Shown here in pieces: positions 18,986 through 28,140 of a DNA stretch of 64,000 nucleotides (the first letter of the stretch is position 1; each line of letters opens with the position of its first letter). The notes under the pieces are model-generated. The model saw nothing but the letters and a program-made list of their open reading frames with translations. It did not search any database and had not been told where the DNA came from. The translations under genes and the position numbers were made by a program. Source of the DNA: Tisiphia sp964030975 (GTDB lineage Bacteria > Pseudomonadota > Alphaproteobacteria > Rickettsiales > Rickettsiaceae); NCBI RefSeq assembly GCF_964030975.1, contig NZ_CAXIQH010000001.1:1906457-1970456 (forward strand). The letters run 5' to 3'.

Positions 18986-20152
18986 ATGACAGTACAATAT
19001 TTATTAGATATTTATCATCTATATGATCAAGAAATTTTAATGTTAATAATTATGATAGCTTCGATCGTTCCATTGATTATTTTTATTAAAACAATAATAT
19101 TTTCAATGATCAAAAAATATATTGATCAATGGCATCATGATTATGAAATAATATTTAAAAAATATTCTATATACACCTATTTATTACATACATTACTAGC
19201 TTTATATATTATATTCTGGGGCAATATCTTACAACCCCTTCCTACTTTATCTTGGATAATTAGCATCAAGAATATCGCTATAATCATCTATACAGGCGGT
19301 TTTGTTACAATGCTAATCCTATCTCTTATCGATGCTTTTGCAGATATTTATCGAAACAGACTGACAATTTCTATCCAATCCTATTTAAGTTTATACACTC
19401 AAATATTAAAAATATTTATTATCTCTATTGCTACCATTATAATTATTTCCAGCATTTTGAATGTTTCCCTTAGTGCATTTTTTACTAGTTTAGGAGCAGC
19501 AGCAGCGTTATTAACCTTTCTATTTAAGGATACTGTGGTAGCGTTGCTAGCAAGCTTACAACTAATTTCGCAAGATATAATACGAATTGGCGATTTTGTT
19601 AGTATTAGCCAATATAATGTTGAAGGTACTGTAGAGAAAATTACTATTACATTAGTTAAAATTAGGAATAGTGATCAAACTATCTCGACAATACCCACAT
19701 CTAGTCTTTTAACAACTAATGTAGTGAACTCGCGTGGCATAACTGACTCAATGGCAAAAAAAATCCAGGGACCAATCTGTATTGACATAAATACTATTGT
19801 ATTGGTCTCGACTGTATCTTTTATACAAGAATTGAAAAAATCACCATATTTGGTAAAAGAAGCAATGGATAAAGTGAGTTTGGAACAGCTAGGTGACTAT
19901 GTAACAAATATAAAGATATTTAGATTATATGTAAAAGAATATTTGAGAAATCACCCGATGATATATCAACAAGATTTTACATTTCTAGTACGTCAGTTGC
20001 CCGCAACTCCTAATGGTTTACCAATAGAGTTATATGTCTTTACTCATGAAACAAGGAAGGGTATATATGAAGATATTCAATCAGATATTTTTGATCATTT
20101 GTTTGCAGTGCTACCTGAATTCAAATTAAAAATATTTCAAAATAGTAATTAA
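18986..20152 (+). CDS. Mechanosensitive ion channel of the MscS family (YbdG-like)
   Basis: A 388-residue inner-membrane protein with about five predicted membrane segments in the first 180 residues. The MscS pore helix is visible as FFTSLGAAAALLTFLFKDTV, followed by the beta domain (ISQDIIRIGDFVSISQYNVE, TVEKITITLVKIRNSDQT). The extended N-terminal membrane region and the C-terminal domain are more like YbdG/MscM than the short MscS. It would release osmolytes on osmotic downshift. The aldolase gene follows after 18 bp, so they may be co-transcribed. Confidence 0.9.
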   Translation: MTVQYLLDIYHLYDQEILMLIIMIASIVPLIIFIKTIIFSMIKKYIDQWHHDYEIIFKKYSIYTYLLHTLLALYIIFWGNILQPLPTLSWIISIKNIAIIIYTGGFVTMLILSLIDAFADIYRNRLTISIQSYLSLYTQILKIFIISIATIIIISSILNVSLSAFFTSLGAAAALLTFLFKDTVVALLASLQLISQDIIRIGDFVSISQYNVEGTVEKITITLVKIRNSDQTISTIPTSSLLTTNVVNSRGITDSMAKKIQGPICIDINTIVLVSTVSFIQELKKSPYLVKEAMDKVSLEQLGDYVTNIKIFRLYVKEYLRNHPMIYQQDFTFLVRQLPATPNGLPIELYVFTHETRKGIYEDIQSDIFDHLFAVLPEFKLKIFQNSN

Positions 20153-20170
20153 CTAAAATTCGATATAATA

Positions 20171-20869
20171 ATGACTGTAGAGACCAAGTTTAATTTAGCT
20201 TCTGCCTACCAAATTCTTGCAATTTTAGGTTTAGATGATCATACATATACCCATCTCTCCGCAAGACCTAAAGGAGCTGATTTTTACTATATTTATCCTT
20301 TTGGTTTACGGTTTGAGGAAGTAACTAGTAATAATTTACTGCAAGTTAGTTTGGATGGAACAGTTCTAGAGGGTAGCGAATATAGTTACAATGAAACCGG
20401 CTACGTCACTCACGGTAATATTTACAAAACAAGGTCGGATATTTCATCTATCTTTCATCTGCATACTCCAGCAACTGTTGCTGTATCATCTATGCGAGTA
20501 GGATTGATGCCAATAAGTCAGTGGGCACTGCATTTTTATGAAAAACTATCTTATCATGAATATAACTCTCTTGTACTTACGTCTAGTCAAAGTAATAAAA
20601 TGCTTGATGATCTTGGACAGAATTATGTTATGTTTCTACGTAATCACGGAATATTAGCCTGTGGTAGGACAATACATGAAGCCATGTTTTATACTTATCA
20701 TTTAGAGCAAGCATGTAAAACCCAATGTTTAGCATGTTCAACAAATCAGGAGTTAATCATACCATCTCAAGAAACTTGTAAAAAGTCAGTGCAAGATTTA
20801 TTATCATTTGAAGAAGATTTAGGCAAACGTGATTGGATGGCTTGGCTTAACTTACTCAAGGGTAGGTAA
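20171..20869 (+). CDS. Class II aldolase/adducin family protein
   Basis: Zinc-dependent class II aldolase fold, 232 residues. Metal-ligand motifs are FHLHTPATVAVSSM (HxH, about residue 97) and a later histidine in FYTYHLEQACKTQ, with MFLRNHGILACGRTIHEAM between. The substrate cannot be read from the sequence: the family includes fuculose-phosphate aldolases, a dehydratase of methionine salvage, and non-enzymatic adducin-like forms. The next frame overlaps the stop codon (TAATG). Confidence 0.85.
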   Translation: MTVETKFNLASAYQILAILGLDDHTYTHLSARPKGADFYYIYPFGLRFEEVTSNNLLQVSLDGTVLEGSEYSYNETGYVTHGNIYKTRSDISSIFHLHTPATVAVSSMRVGLMPISQWALHFYEKLSYHEYNSLVLTSSQSNKMLDDLGQNYVMFLRNHGILACGRTIHEAMFYTYHLEQACKTQCLACSTNQELIIPSQETCKKSVQDLLSFEEDLGKRDWMAWLNLLKGR

Positions 20870-21020
20870 TGAAAAAATTTTTAGAATAGTAATTTTACAA
20901 TGTATAGCAATGGAAGCACTATCAAACATTGAAAGAATAAAGCTGCATTCTTTCGATAATTTAATTGATAAAATTAAAATTGAAGGCAAAGATACACTAA
21001 TTGTATTTGATATTGGTTGA
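20869..21020 (+). pseudogene. Frameshifted N-terminal fragment, HAD-like (DUF2608-type) protein
   Basis: An ATG overlaps the aldolase stop, but in that frame only MKKFLE is made before a stop. One base out of frame the sequence reads KIFRIVILQCIAMEALSN, then NLIDKIKIEGKDTLIVFDIG and a stop. This looks like a signal peptide followed by the start of a HAD-type phosphatase domain (xTLVVFDIDxT), broken by a frameshift in the A/T-rich start and truncated at the catalytic aspartate. The family assignment is inferred from one motif only. Confidence 0.4.
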
Positions 21021-21817
21021 AAATGCTCCAAGAAATTAAGACTATAAACAATCTTAACTTAACATCAGAGTTAAAAAAATTTCCAAATCAAGCTGTACTT
21101 TGGGAAATTATAGAGAGAAACCAATCTGGGAAAATATTTGAGCTATCAGGTGGGGCTATATTAATTGTAGAAAATGGTCACGATTCATCTGTTTTCATTG
21201 CAGGGTCATTAACAGATGATGCGGTTAAGGATACGATCTCCCTTGTTGGTGATTTAGAGTTTCCAATGATTTACTGCCACCCCAAATATTGTCCTTTGTT
21301 TTTACGGCTTGGATGGAATTTCCACTTACGTATTGAGCTTTCACTCAAAAATCTAAAAGATACTGGAGTGCCAAAACAACATGTAGATATTGAACCAATT
21401 AAAACACTGGGTATCTTTCAAAAATGCCTACGGTACAAAAAACAATCTCAACTATATGGTTCGGATGAGAATTTTTTAATGTATGGTACCGGATATGCGT
21501 TGCTCCTTGGTTCACAAGTTGTGAGTGAAGTCTATGCTAGTATTGGTGGCGGATACGCTGACATAGGCATTATCACCCATCCTGATTATCGCGGTAAAGG
21601 ATACGGTACACAAATTGCATCTCATTTAATTAAGCAGTGTCTCAATACAAAAACAACCCCTAAATGGAGTTGCAACGTTGATAATAGAGCCTCATTACAT
21701 ACAGCTCTGAAGCTGGGCTTTGAGATAAGCCGTTATTATACTTTACTTGTCCCTAATTACGGTAACGTTCTTTGCCCTAACTTGGCAAATTGGCTGAAAA
21801 ACAATCCTTATCCGTGA
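21017..21817 (+). CDS. GNAT-family N-acetyltransferase
   Basis: About 266 residues with an N-terminal domain that lacks clear motifs and a C-terminal GNAT fold. The acetyl-CoA loop is visible in IITHPDYRGKGYGTQIASHL (motif A, about residues 186-206), followed by NVDNRASLHTALKLGFE (motif B). The layout resembles the GNAT_acetyltransf family that includes ZmaR-type resistance enzymes, but the substrate is unknown. The open frame begins with TTG at 21017. The ATG at 21023 (MLQEIKTINNL) is an equally good start. It overlaps the fragment upstream. Confidence 0.8.
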   Translation: MKMLQEIKTINNLNLTSELKKFPNQAVLWEIIERNQSGKIFELSGGAILIVENGHDSSVFIAGSLTDDAVKDTISLVGDLEFPMIYCHPKYCPLFLRLGWNFHLRIELSLKNLKDTGVPKQHVDIEPIKTLGIFQKCLRYKKQSQLYGSDENFLMYGTGYALLLGSQVVSEVYASIGGGYADIGIITHPDYRGKGYGTQIASHLIKQCLNTKTTPKWSCNVDNRASLHTALKLGFEISRYYTLLVPNYGNVLCPNLANWLKNNPYP

Positions 21818-21834
21818 TTTTAGGAGAAGAACCG

Positions 21835-22262
21835 ACCGATAACTTTTTGACGGAGAAACAAATTATACCAATTAGTGTTAATAAATAGTCCCCCCGTCAA
21901 AAGTCTAAAGATACAACATCTGCTATGTTTAAACAAAAAGGATGTCATTCCTGCGTAGGCAGGAATCTATAATATCTCAGGGCTTTTTGCCCGCTATTTT
22001 AGATACCTGCTTTCGCAGGGATGACAAGCTTGGTACTGTGATTAGGTTATAAAAACTTTGTAAATCCATAAGATTCTGACCTTATTTTGTTCAAAACCTT
22101 ATGGGTTTCCAAGCTTTTTATAGTCTAACAACAGGACAGAGTCTGTTACCATTGCGAAAGCAGAGAACTAAAATAGTGGACAAAAAGCCCTGAGATATTA
22201 TAGATTTCCGCCTTCGCGGGAACGACAATTCACCATTGCTTCGTCGCCACTCTAAAGTGGCG
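21835..22262. repeat. Cluster of inverted repeats between the GNAT gene and pal
   Basis: The cluster holds three things. Around 21846-21905 TTTTTGACGG and CCGTCAAAAG form an inverted pair. At 21944-22025 lies a family D-like palindrome with ATAATATCTCAGGGCTTTTTG. At 22146-22227 the same palindrome occurs in opposite orientation. The two copies would form a very large cruciform. Remnants of a family C arm (TTGCTTCGTCGCC) follow. No coding potential is seen. Confidence 0.7.
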
Positions 22263-22297
22263 ACTCGCTAATAAACTTAGTAAGGGAGAGCTATACT

Positions 22298-22765
22298 TTA
22301 TTTTATAGAAGTTACAGCCCTACGATTCTGTGTCCAAGCTGCTTCATTATCACCATCAACAGCTGGTCTCTCTTTACCGTAAGAGATAGTATCAAGCCTG
22401 TTCTTCTCAACTCCTAGACCAACTAAATAGTTTAGAGATGCGGTTGCTCTTCTTTCACCAAGTGCCAAGTTGTACTCTCTTGTGCCTCTATCATCACAAT
22501 GTCCTTCAATAGTGGCTGTCACTTTAGGATGACCTTTTAACCAAACCGCTTGTTTATTTAGCTGTTCTTTTGCTTGAGGTGAAATATCTGACTTATTAAA
22601 AGCAAAAAATATCCTATCACCAGCCCGTCTTTCGAAATCAGAAGCTAGGGAACTTTCCTCTACCTCATTAGTTATACCCGCATCTATCGGTTTTTTCTTT
22701 CCACCACCACACCCAGAAAGCATAAATAGTGCTAAAAAAGCTACTGTAGTTTTTTTTAGTATCAT
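22298..22765 (-). CDS. pal: Peptidoglycan-associated lipoprotein Pal
   Basis: This 155-residue outer-membrane lipoprotein of the Tol-Pal system has a signal peptide with lipobox LSGC (cysteine at about residue 19) and an OmpA-like domain that binds peptidoglycan. Motifs are FFAFNKSDISPQAKEQLNKQ, IEGHCDDRGTREYNLALGER and the C-terminal NRRAVTSIK. It is monocistronic here, flanked by repeats, with no tolB adjacent. Confidence 0.96.
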   Translation of the reverse strand: MILKKTTVAFLALFMLSGCGGGKKKPIDAGITNEVEESSLASDFERRAGDRIFFAFNKSDISPQAKEQLNKQAVWLKGHPKVTATIEGHCDDRGTREYNLALGERRATASLNYLVGLGVEKNRLDTISYGKERPAVDGDNEAAWTQNRRAVTSIK

Positions 22766-22939
22766 AACAAACTCCTTAAATTATTAAATAAGCTACTGAT
22801 TTATATTTGCCTAACAAAAAATTGTCAAACACCCATTTCCTGCATTATATACTATCACATCACCACTTAAAAGCATAAAATTATTCTAACATTACATTTT
22901 AAACTCTTGAGTATATGTGTTAGAAATACCATACATCTA

Positions 22940-23061
22940 ATCCGTTAAAGTTCTAGATAGCCTCTCCGCTATTAGCGAAGAGCTACTTTAGTAGCAATGA
23001 AGCAATCCAAAAAAAAATAGTTATTTTGCTTTGTCGTACGTACTAACTTCTCGTAATGACG
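22940..23061. repeat. Degraded B-C palindrome upstream of pal
   Basis: AATCCGTTAAAGTTCTAGATAG is a degraded B end. It is followed by TTAGCGAAGAGCTACTTTAG and the matching CTTCTCGTAATGACG. It occupies the 308-bp gap between the tandem-HTH gene and pal. Confidence 0.6.
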
Positions 23062-23073
23062 TTATGTTTGCTA

Positions 23074-23586
23074 TTAAGAATGCTCATCATTACAAGAAGT
23101 AGTAGGACTAATTCTGCCTACAATTTCATCCAATGATACTTGGAAATAATCTGCTAGGGCTACGGTGACTGCACTACCTAAAGTTTTTTGTTTACCATTA
23201 TCTTTCATAAATTGAGGTAGAGTTTCTTCACTAGACCCAATATTCTTAGATAATACGTATAGGTTAAGTTTTTGTTGCTCCAATTTTCTTTGGATAAACT
23301 CCCTTAAGTTGGTTCTAACATCCTTAGGAGATACGTTGAAAAATATTTGTGTTTTTTGATAGGATAGTACATAATCATTTCTCCCTACAATTTCATCCAT
23401 AGAGCATTTGAAATAATTCGCAATTTTTAATATATTTATTAACTCTGGATTATCTCTTACAGCATTAATAATCTTGGATATAGTAGAATACGGAATGTCA
23501 GTTTTATATGCTAATTCTTTTCTTTTTAACTTCGTTTCTTCTAATTTCTTCTTTAAGAATCTCTGTATTTGGTGAACAAGAGCCAT
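23074..23586 (-). CDS. Tandem-HTH (Xre-like) transcriptional regulator
   Basis: A 170-residue protein made of two copies of a helix-turn-helix module. Copy 1 spans about residues 5-70 (KKLEETKLKRKELAYKTDIP, ending SMDEIVGRN). Copy 2 spans about 92-160 (RKLEQQKLNLYVLSKNIGSS, ending SLDEIVGRI). The shared DEIVGR ending shows internal duplication. Copy 1 retains a good Cro/CI recognition helix (YSTISKIINA) while copy 2 is diverged. It may bind DNA as a pseudo-dimer. TATTCTCAT at the start codon and ATGAGAATA about 90 bp upstream could be its operator pair. Confidence 0.75.
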   Translation of the reverse strand: MALVHQIQRFLKKKLEETKLKRKELAYKTDIPYSTISKIINAVRDNPELINILKIANYFKCSMDEIVGRNDYVLSYQKTQIFFNVSPKDVRTNLREFIQRKLEQQKLNLYVLSKNIGSSEETLPQFMKDNGKQKTLGSAVTVALADYFQVSLDEIVGRISPTTSCNDEHS

Positions 23587-23642
23587 GTATTCTCATAATA
23601 AATTATTTTTAACAAAATACCCAAAAACCAGGCAGTTTCTTC

Positions 23643-23671
23643 TTGACACCTCAAAATAACTATATTAAACT
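23643..23671 (+). promoter_or_regulatory. Putative sigma70-type promoter with no gene downstream
   Basis: TTGACA is followed after 17 bases by TAAACT on the plus strand. A copy of ATGAGAATA lies just downstream, inverted relative to TATTCTCAT at 23588. No plus-strand gene follows before 28 kb, so it would drive either nothing or a non-coding RNA. Confidence 0.35.
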
Positions 23672-23837
23672 ACAAAAATAGAATGAGAATACAAAAAAGA
23701 AATCAGTAATTACTGACTAACTCTTTTAAGACAAAAAGACATTTTGGCAAATCTCAAACTAAAGAAGCCAGTGTAACACTCAAATGCCCAGCTTATTAAT
23801 TAGGCTAGAACTTGAATACTACATTTGGAGTTATAAA

Positions 23838-23882
23838 CTAGTAGGTACTTAGAAATTTTCCGAACTCGAAAGTACCTACTAG
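23838..23882. other. Perfect 13-bp hairpin in a gene-free stretch
   Basis: CTAGTAGGTACTT and AAGTACCTACTAG are exact inverse copies separated by 19 bases. It lies in the 620-bp gap 23587-24206, downstream of the promoter-like site at 23643, and belongs to none of the palindromic families. A structured RNA or an element remnant is possible. Confidence 0.5.
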
Positions 23883-24001
23883 AGAAATCAATCCAACAGC
23901 ATTGCTGTTAAATTGCAACCTTTATTGAGGTGTTAACTATCAGTATATACGAATTTTTTCAACTAGTCAAACTCCATTATTTCTTTGCAGGTTTATAAAT
24001 A

Positions 24002-24204
24002 ACTCGAATAGCATTTAGCATAGTAAAATGGCATCATTGTGAGGAGCGTGTAAGTACGACGAAGCACCTATAAGTTGTCATTCCCGCATAGGCGGGAATC
24101 TAAGATCCCTGCTTTCGCAGGGATGACACAAAAATGGATTGTTTCCTCGCCACTAAAGTGGCTCCTTGCAATAACAGAGCAATACTATTCAGGTTAGCTA
24201 TAAC
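24002..24204. repeat. Nested element B-C-D downstream of the AsmA-like gene
   Basis: CGAATAGCATTTAGCATAG on the left and CAGGTTAGCTATA on the right are the degraded outer ends. The middle arms are ATCATTGTGAGGAGCG / GCTCCTTGCAATAACAG and the centre is GTCATTCCCGCATAGGCGGG with CTGCTTTCGCAGGGATGAC. Confidence 0.75.
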
Positions 24205-24206
24205 AT

Positions 24207-26822
24207 TTATTGTTTTGTAATTGTGGATTTTCTTTTGTTCTCTAAAGCCTTTGTTAATTCAGTTTCATCTAATGTTTTTATAGGTTCAAACATGGTACCT
24301 GATGTTTGTATTTTAAGATTTATAGGAGTATTTTTATTATTAGAGTCGCTCAGATTAGGTTTTGAATCTGCTATATAGAAAGATAATATTGAAGATAATA
24401 CCATGTCCCAATTATATAGATTTACAGCTAGTGATGCAGAACCGCCACTATACTTCGTATTAAATACTACGTCTTTTATTGTAACTATTCCATTTTTTAA
24501 CTGAACATTGCCACGTAAACTATCCAATTCAGTTTGCCCTTGATACATAGCGTGGGCTAAATCCTCTTTTAAATATTTCAGATCATAATCTTTGTTATTG
24601 ACTTTTTCTATAAATGAATCGATAGAAAGATTACTGATCTTCGCATTTTTTACTACAAATTCTGATTGAGTGTTAAGCTCATATAACAATTTTTTCAAAT
24701 TATCACCATTAGTGGCAATAGTTCCATTGATACTCATCCCCCCGTAATTATTTAATAATCCTTTCGGCAAAATATTAGATAATTGAGCTAAATCAATAGA
24801 ATTTAGTGCGTAAACAAAGTTAAGAGTATATGGATCTAATAAAATATTACCTTCTGCTGTTAATTTACCAGAAAGTAGATTTGCTTCAAGGTTACTAATC
24901 TTAAATAAGGCATTATTATTTGCTAAAGCAAACTTAACATTTTGTAATACTAGATCATCCTGCGTTATTTTTGATAACATGCAATCTAATTTGAGCTCTA
25001 TTTTTTCTAACTCAAATTCATTTAGTAATTTATTTCGTAGATTAAGTAAAGATTCGGGAGTTAAATAGCTAACATTAAGAGAGCCATCATTTATTGTAAC
25101 TTTTAATTGCGGCTTAATGTTACTTGCTAACAAATTAGCACTAAGATTGAGGTAATCACTATTGGTTCTTATATCAAGATTACTGATTTCAATATTACCT
25201 GGTGAAACATTTGCTAATATATATGCTTTACCAAATGAGTTATCTCCCATAAGTATATCATTGATAACGATATCAAAATTACCTAAATAATTAACTGTTC
25301 TAATAGGAATATATTTAGCTAAATATGACTCATCTTTCATATTTTCTGATAAGCTTTTAACAAATTTTACCATTGGTGAGATTATCGGATAATCTTCCCT
25401 ATTTAAATCTATCGAGGAGAAGTCAAGAATAGTTATAAAATGCGGTATAGAACCAATAAATCTAGACGTAATATTACCAGTAACTTTAGTGCTTTCAGTT
25501 TTTAGCATAAGGTTTTGTAAATATACATCTATTAAAGTTAGTTTTAAGTCTGAAGATAAAATAAAAGCTGTAGGCTTTGTACTAACTGCCTGTTCATAAC
25601 CTAAAGTATTCAATACAGAATTAAGGTCATTATGTTGCAAGTAAATTGTACCGTCAAATACACTTCGTACTGAGTTTTGCGTTACATTACCTATAAATTG
25701 AAAACTGCCTCCAGATTTTATCATACCAGAGAAATCGTTAACCACTAATACCCCTTTGTCTAAATTAAGCAAAATTTTGGTATTATTTAGTACTTCATCG
25801 TTATTTAATATTATTTGATCAACTAAAATATCGGTTATAACTGACTTATTCTCAAAGAGAAACCTTAACCCAAAGACTGAATTGCTAAATTGTTTAATAT
25901 TATTTGATGAGGTAATCAGTGATTTTGCATTTATCTTAGAAAAATATAATTTTATTATACTAGTGACATCGTCACTTTTATTTAAATATATTGAACCGTT
26001 ACCTGCCAGTGAATTAGACTCTATAGTTACATTTTCTAGCTTAAGTAATTGTGGCGTAGGCAAAATATCAAATTTGATATTTATCTTTTCATTCGGATTA
26101 AACTTTCTAAACAAAGAGTCTAAATCTGGTATAAGAATATGTAATATATCAGCTAAATGTTGTATTAGATATTCTGCTTTGCCATTTATCAGCTTAGAGT
26201 CCATATAGGTTTCTAATAGGTGAAAATTATAGTCACTATTAGCGATAGTAAGGTCAAAATTTATTTGGTTACCCTTTCTTTCAAACAATCCAGACAATTT
26301 CCCCATATACCCCCCATCTCCTTTAAATGAGGCACTATTAGAAATAGGGTTATTTTTAAATAAAGAGCAGTTATTTAAAGTAACAATAGGTTGGTTGTTT
26401 TTATTGAGAATAGTCAGATTTTTAACATCAAAATTTATATCGATTATACCATTGGTTATGAATGAACTAACTATCCTATCATGGTTTATAATATCCAAAT
26501 CTTGTTCATCTGAATATATTGTAGCATTATATATGGTTACAGCACTAATTTTTGGTCTGAGAATTAATAATGACCATGGGGCAAAGTGAATTTCTATATT
26601 TTCTAATTCTAATCTCCCATCTTCTTTTATGTGATCAATAGTCAAATAAGGTAAAGGAAATTTAGTTATTTTTATGTTCTTTAGATTTTGAGGAGAAATT
26701 TTTAATTCATTGACAAAACTATTACTAACAGAATTATAGTCAATAAAGTTTATGGCGGTTAACGTAACACATACTAACAATGAAATTGTAATGATAGTAA
26801 ATATAATTATTCTTCTTATCAT
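24207..26822 (-). CDS. AsmA-family protein
   Basis: A large 871-residue protein anchored by one N-terminal membrane segment (IIIFTIITISLLVCVTLTAI) and otherwise periplasmic, rich in beta-strand repeats. The N-terminal pattern (membrane helix, then NLKNIKITKFPLPYLTIDHI and LENIEIHFAPWSLL) and the C-terminal region (LRGNVQLKNGIVTIKDVVFN) match AsmA/TamB-like proteins. The family is implicated in phospholipid transport to, or assembly of, the outer membrane. The ATG at 26822 is the only good start. It is isolated between repeats. Confidence 0.8.
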   Translation of the reverse strand: MIRRIIIFTIITISLLVCVTLTAINFIDYNSVSNSFVNELKISPQNLKNIKITKFPLPYLTIDHIKEDGRLELENIEIHFAPWSLLILRPKISAVTIYNATIYSDEQDLDIINHDRIVSSFITNGIIDINFDVKNLTILNKNNQPIVTLNNCSLFKNNPISNSASFKGDGGYMGKLSGLFERKGNQINFDLTIANSDYNFHLLETYMDSKLINGKAEYLIQHLADILHILIPDLDSLFRKFNPNEKINIKFDILPTPQLLKLENVTIESNSLAGNGSIYLNKSDDVTSIIKLYFSKINAKSLITSSNNIKQFSNSVFGLRFLFENKSVITDILVDQIILNNDEVLNNTKILLNLDKGVLVVNDFSGMIKSGGSFQFIGNVTQNSVRSVFDGTIYLQHNDLNSVLNTLGYEQAVSTKPTAFILSSDLKLTLIDVYLQNLMLKTESTKVTGNITSRFIGSIPHFITILDFSSIDLNREDYPIISPMVKFVKSLSENMKDESYLAKYIPIRTVNYLGNFDIVINDILMGDNSFGKAYILANVSPGNIEISNLDIRTNSDYLNLSANLLASNIKPQLKVTINDGSLNVSYLTPESLLNLRNKLLNEFELEKIELKLDCMLSKITQDDLVLQNVKFALANNNALFKISNLEANLLSGKLTAEGNILLDPYTLNFVYALNSIDLAQLSNILPKGLLNNYGGMSINGTIATNGDNLKKLLYELNTQSEFVVKNAKISNLSIDSFIEKVNNKDYDLKYLKEDLAHAMYQGQTELDSLRGNVQLKNGIVTIKDVVFNTKYSGGSASLAVNLYNWDMVLSSILSFYIADSKPNLSDSNNKNTPINLKIQTSGTMFEPIKTLDETELTKALENKRKSTITKQ

Positions 26823-26865
26823 AAAAGATTATCCAATATTACTAGGTATATATCAAAAACATAAA

Positions 26866-27052
26866 AACTATATATGAATTTGGGATAAGTTGTTATAGTG
26901 AAACCTATTGAATTAGGTGATACAAACTTTGTGTCATACCTGCGAAAGCAGGTATCTAGATTCCCGCCTTCGCGGGAATGACAACTTACAATCGTTATGT
27001 TCTTTATCACCTAATCCTATGAGCATAACTATATCCCAAATTCATATATATA
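26866..27052. other. Hairpin whose loop contains a MITE
   Basis: The left flank ATATATGAATTTGGGATA and right flank TATCCCAAATTCATATATA are inverse copies of each other. They enclose the 140-bp MITE at 26894-27033. Without the MITE this would be a compact hairpin, so the MITE either inserted in a hairpin loop or carries longer ends at this site. Confidence 0.65.
26894..27033 (-). mobile_element. 140-bp MITE, family A, copy 2
   Basis: Same ends (TATAGTGAAACC and GCATAACTATA) and same central palindrome (CTTCGCGGGAATGAC) as copy 1. The minus-strand frame begins at GTG (27010) and runs MIKNITIVSCHSREGGNLDT and onward out of the element. Confidence 0.9.
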
Positions 27053-27292
27053 GCTAACTCGTTAATGTTCTAGATAGCATCTCCGTCATTGCCAGGAGTG
27101 TGTAAGCACTACGAAGCAATCCTGTTTTGTGTCATCCCTGCTTAATATTAATGTCATCCCTGCGAAAGCAGGTATCTTAGATTCCCGCCTACGCGGGAAT
27201 GACAAGGGAGTGCAAGGATGACACAAAACAGGATTGCTTCGTTGCCTTCGGCTCCTCGCAATAACATTTAGGAACTTATCGAGTTAGCTATA
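27049..27292. repeat. Nested element B-C-D overlapping the 3' end of the CPBP protease gene
   Basis: The ends are TATAGCTAACTCGTTAATG and TCGAGTTAGCTATA. The middle arms are TCATTGCCAGGAGTG and GCTCCTCGCAATAAC, and the core has two family D half-palindromes. The right end lies inside the coding sequence of the gene ending at 27268 and encodes its last residues. Confidence 0.85.
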
Positions 27293-28131
27293 GCTGGATA
27301 AGTAAAAAATAAAATATGGGTTAAGTTAAGCATAAAATGAGCAAGTATGCTTGCTTCAATTCTTTTCGTTACTTTATATATCCAACCATATAAGACTCCA
27401 GCTATTGTAGCTAAAATTACATATTTTAATCCTCCTGGATAGTGCAGCACCCCAAAGGAAACTGCAGGTATTAGTATTGCTACATTTCCAGAATATTTAT
27501 ATTTTAACTGATTTAATGATTCCTGGAAAAACCCTCTAAATAATCCCTCCTCAGCAACACAGGTAAAAAATAAATTATTGATTACCCATATCCATAAATT
27601 CTGCGGTATTTTTGGTGCAAATTTGATGTACTCAAATGCAATAGATAACACTACTATTACTAATATAACAATTGGTAATCTATAACAAACTTGTAAGAGT
27701 AATATTCTCCATTCGCTGCGAGTAGATGCTAAATCTAAAGTTAAACCTATAATAATTAAGCCTACAATTGTCTTATCTAAGTTTAAATATAGGGTGAATG
27801 GCAAAGCATCCGAAGTAAATTGTATTTTATCTAAAACTAATAAATTATTAAATCCTGGAATTAGATGCATCTCTAAAATTGCCCCAAATATGAACACTAA
27901 ACCCCATAAGGCATATTTCCATTTAGTAGAAGATTTATGATACGAAACTACTAAATAAAAAAACAACAAAATTGCTAAAATAGCAATCAGGTTAGCTATA
28001 TTACTAACAAATGATAAGATTAGAGTAATAGATAGAAATAACTGCCATGGTTTAAATTTTCCTTTGACAGGAAGGCATAATGATAAAACACTAATTAATA
28101 ATGTTGTATATGTAAGATATTTTAGCAACAT
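27268..28131 (-). CDS. CPBP-family intramembrane metalloprotease
   Basis: A 287-residue polytopic membrane protein with the Rce1/CPBP signature: EEGLFRGFFQESL (glutamate pair, about residue 194), a histidine in GVLHYPGG and the last motif SILAHFMLNLTHILFF. Family members cleave prenylated proteins or act in bacterial membrane-protein processing; the substrate here is unknown. The gene follows proS by about 9 bases. The last residues (AIANSISS) and the stop come from the B-type repeat at 27049-27292, so the native C-terminus has been altered. Confidence 0.85.
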   Translation of the reverse strand: MLLKYLTYTTLLISVLSLCLPVKGKFKPWQLFLSITLILSFVSNIANLIAILAILLFFYLVVSYHKSSTKWKYALWGLVFIFGAILEMHLIPGFNNLLVLDKIQFTSDALPFTLYLNLDKTIVGLIIIGLTLDLASTRSEWRILLLQVCYRLPIVILVIVVLSIAFEYIKFAPKIPQNLWIWVINNLFFTCVAEEGLFRGFFQESLNQLKYKYSGNVAILIPAVSFGVLHYPGGLKYVILATIAGVLYGWIYKVTKRIEASILAHFMLNLTHILFFTYPAIANSISS

Positions 28132-28140
28132 ATTTCATTT

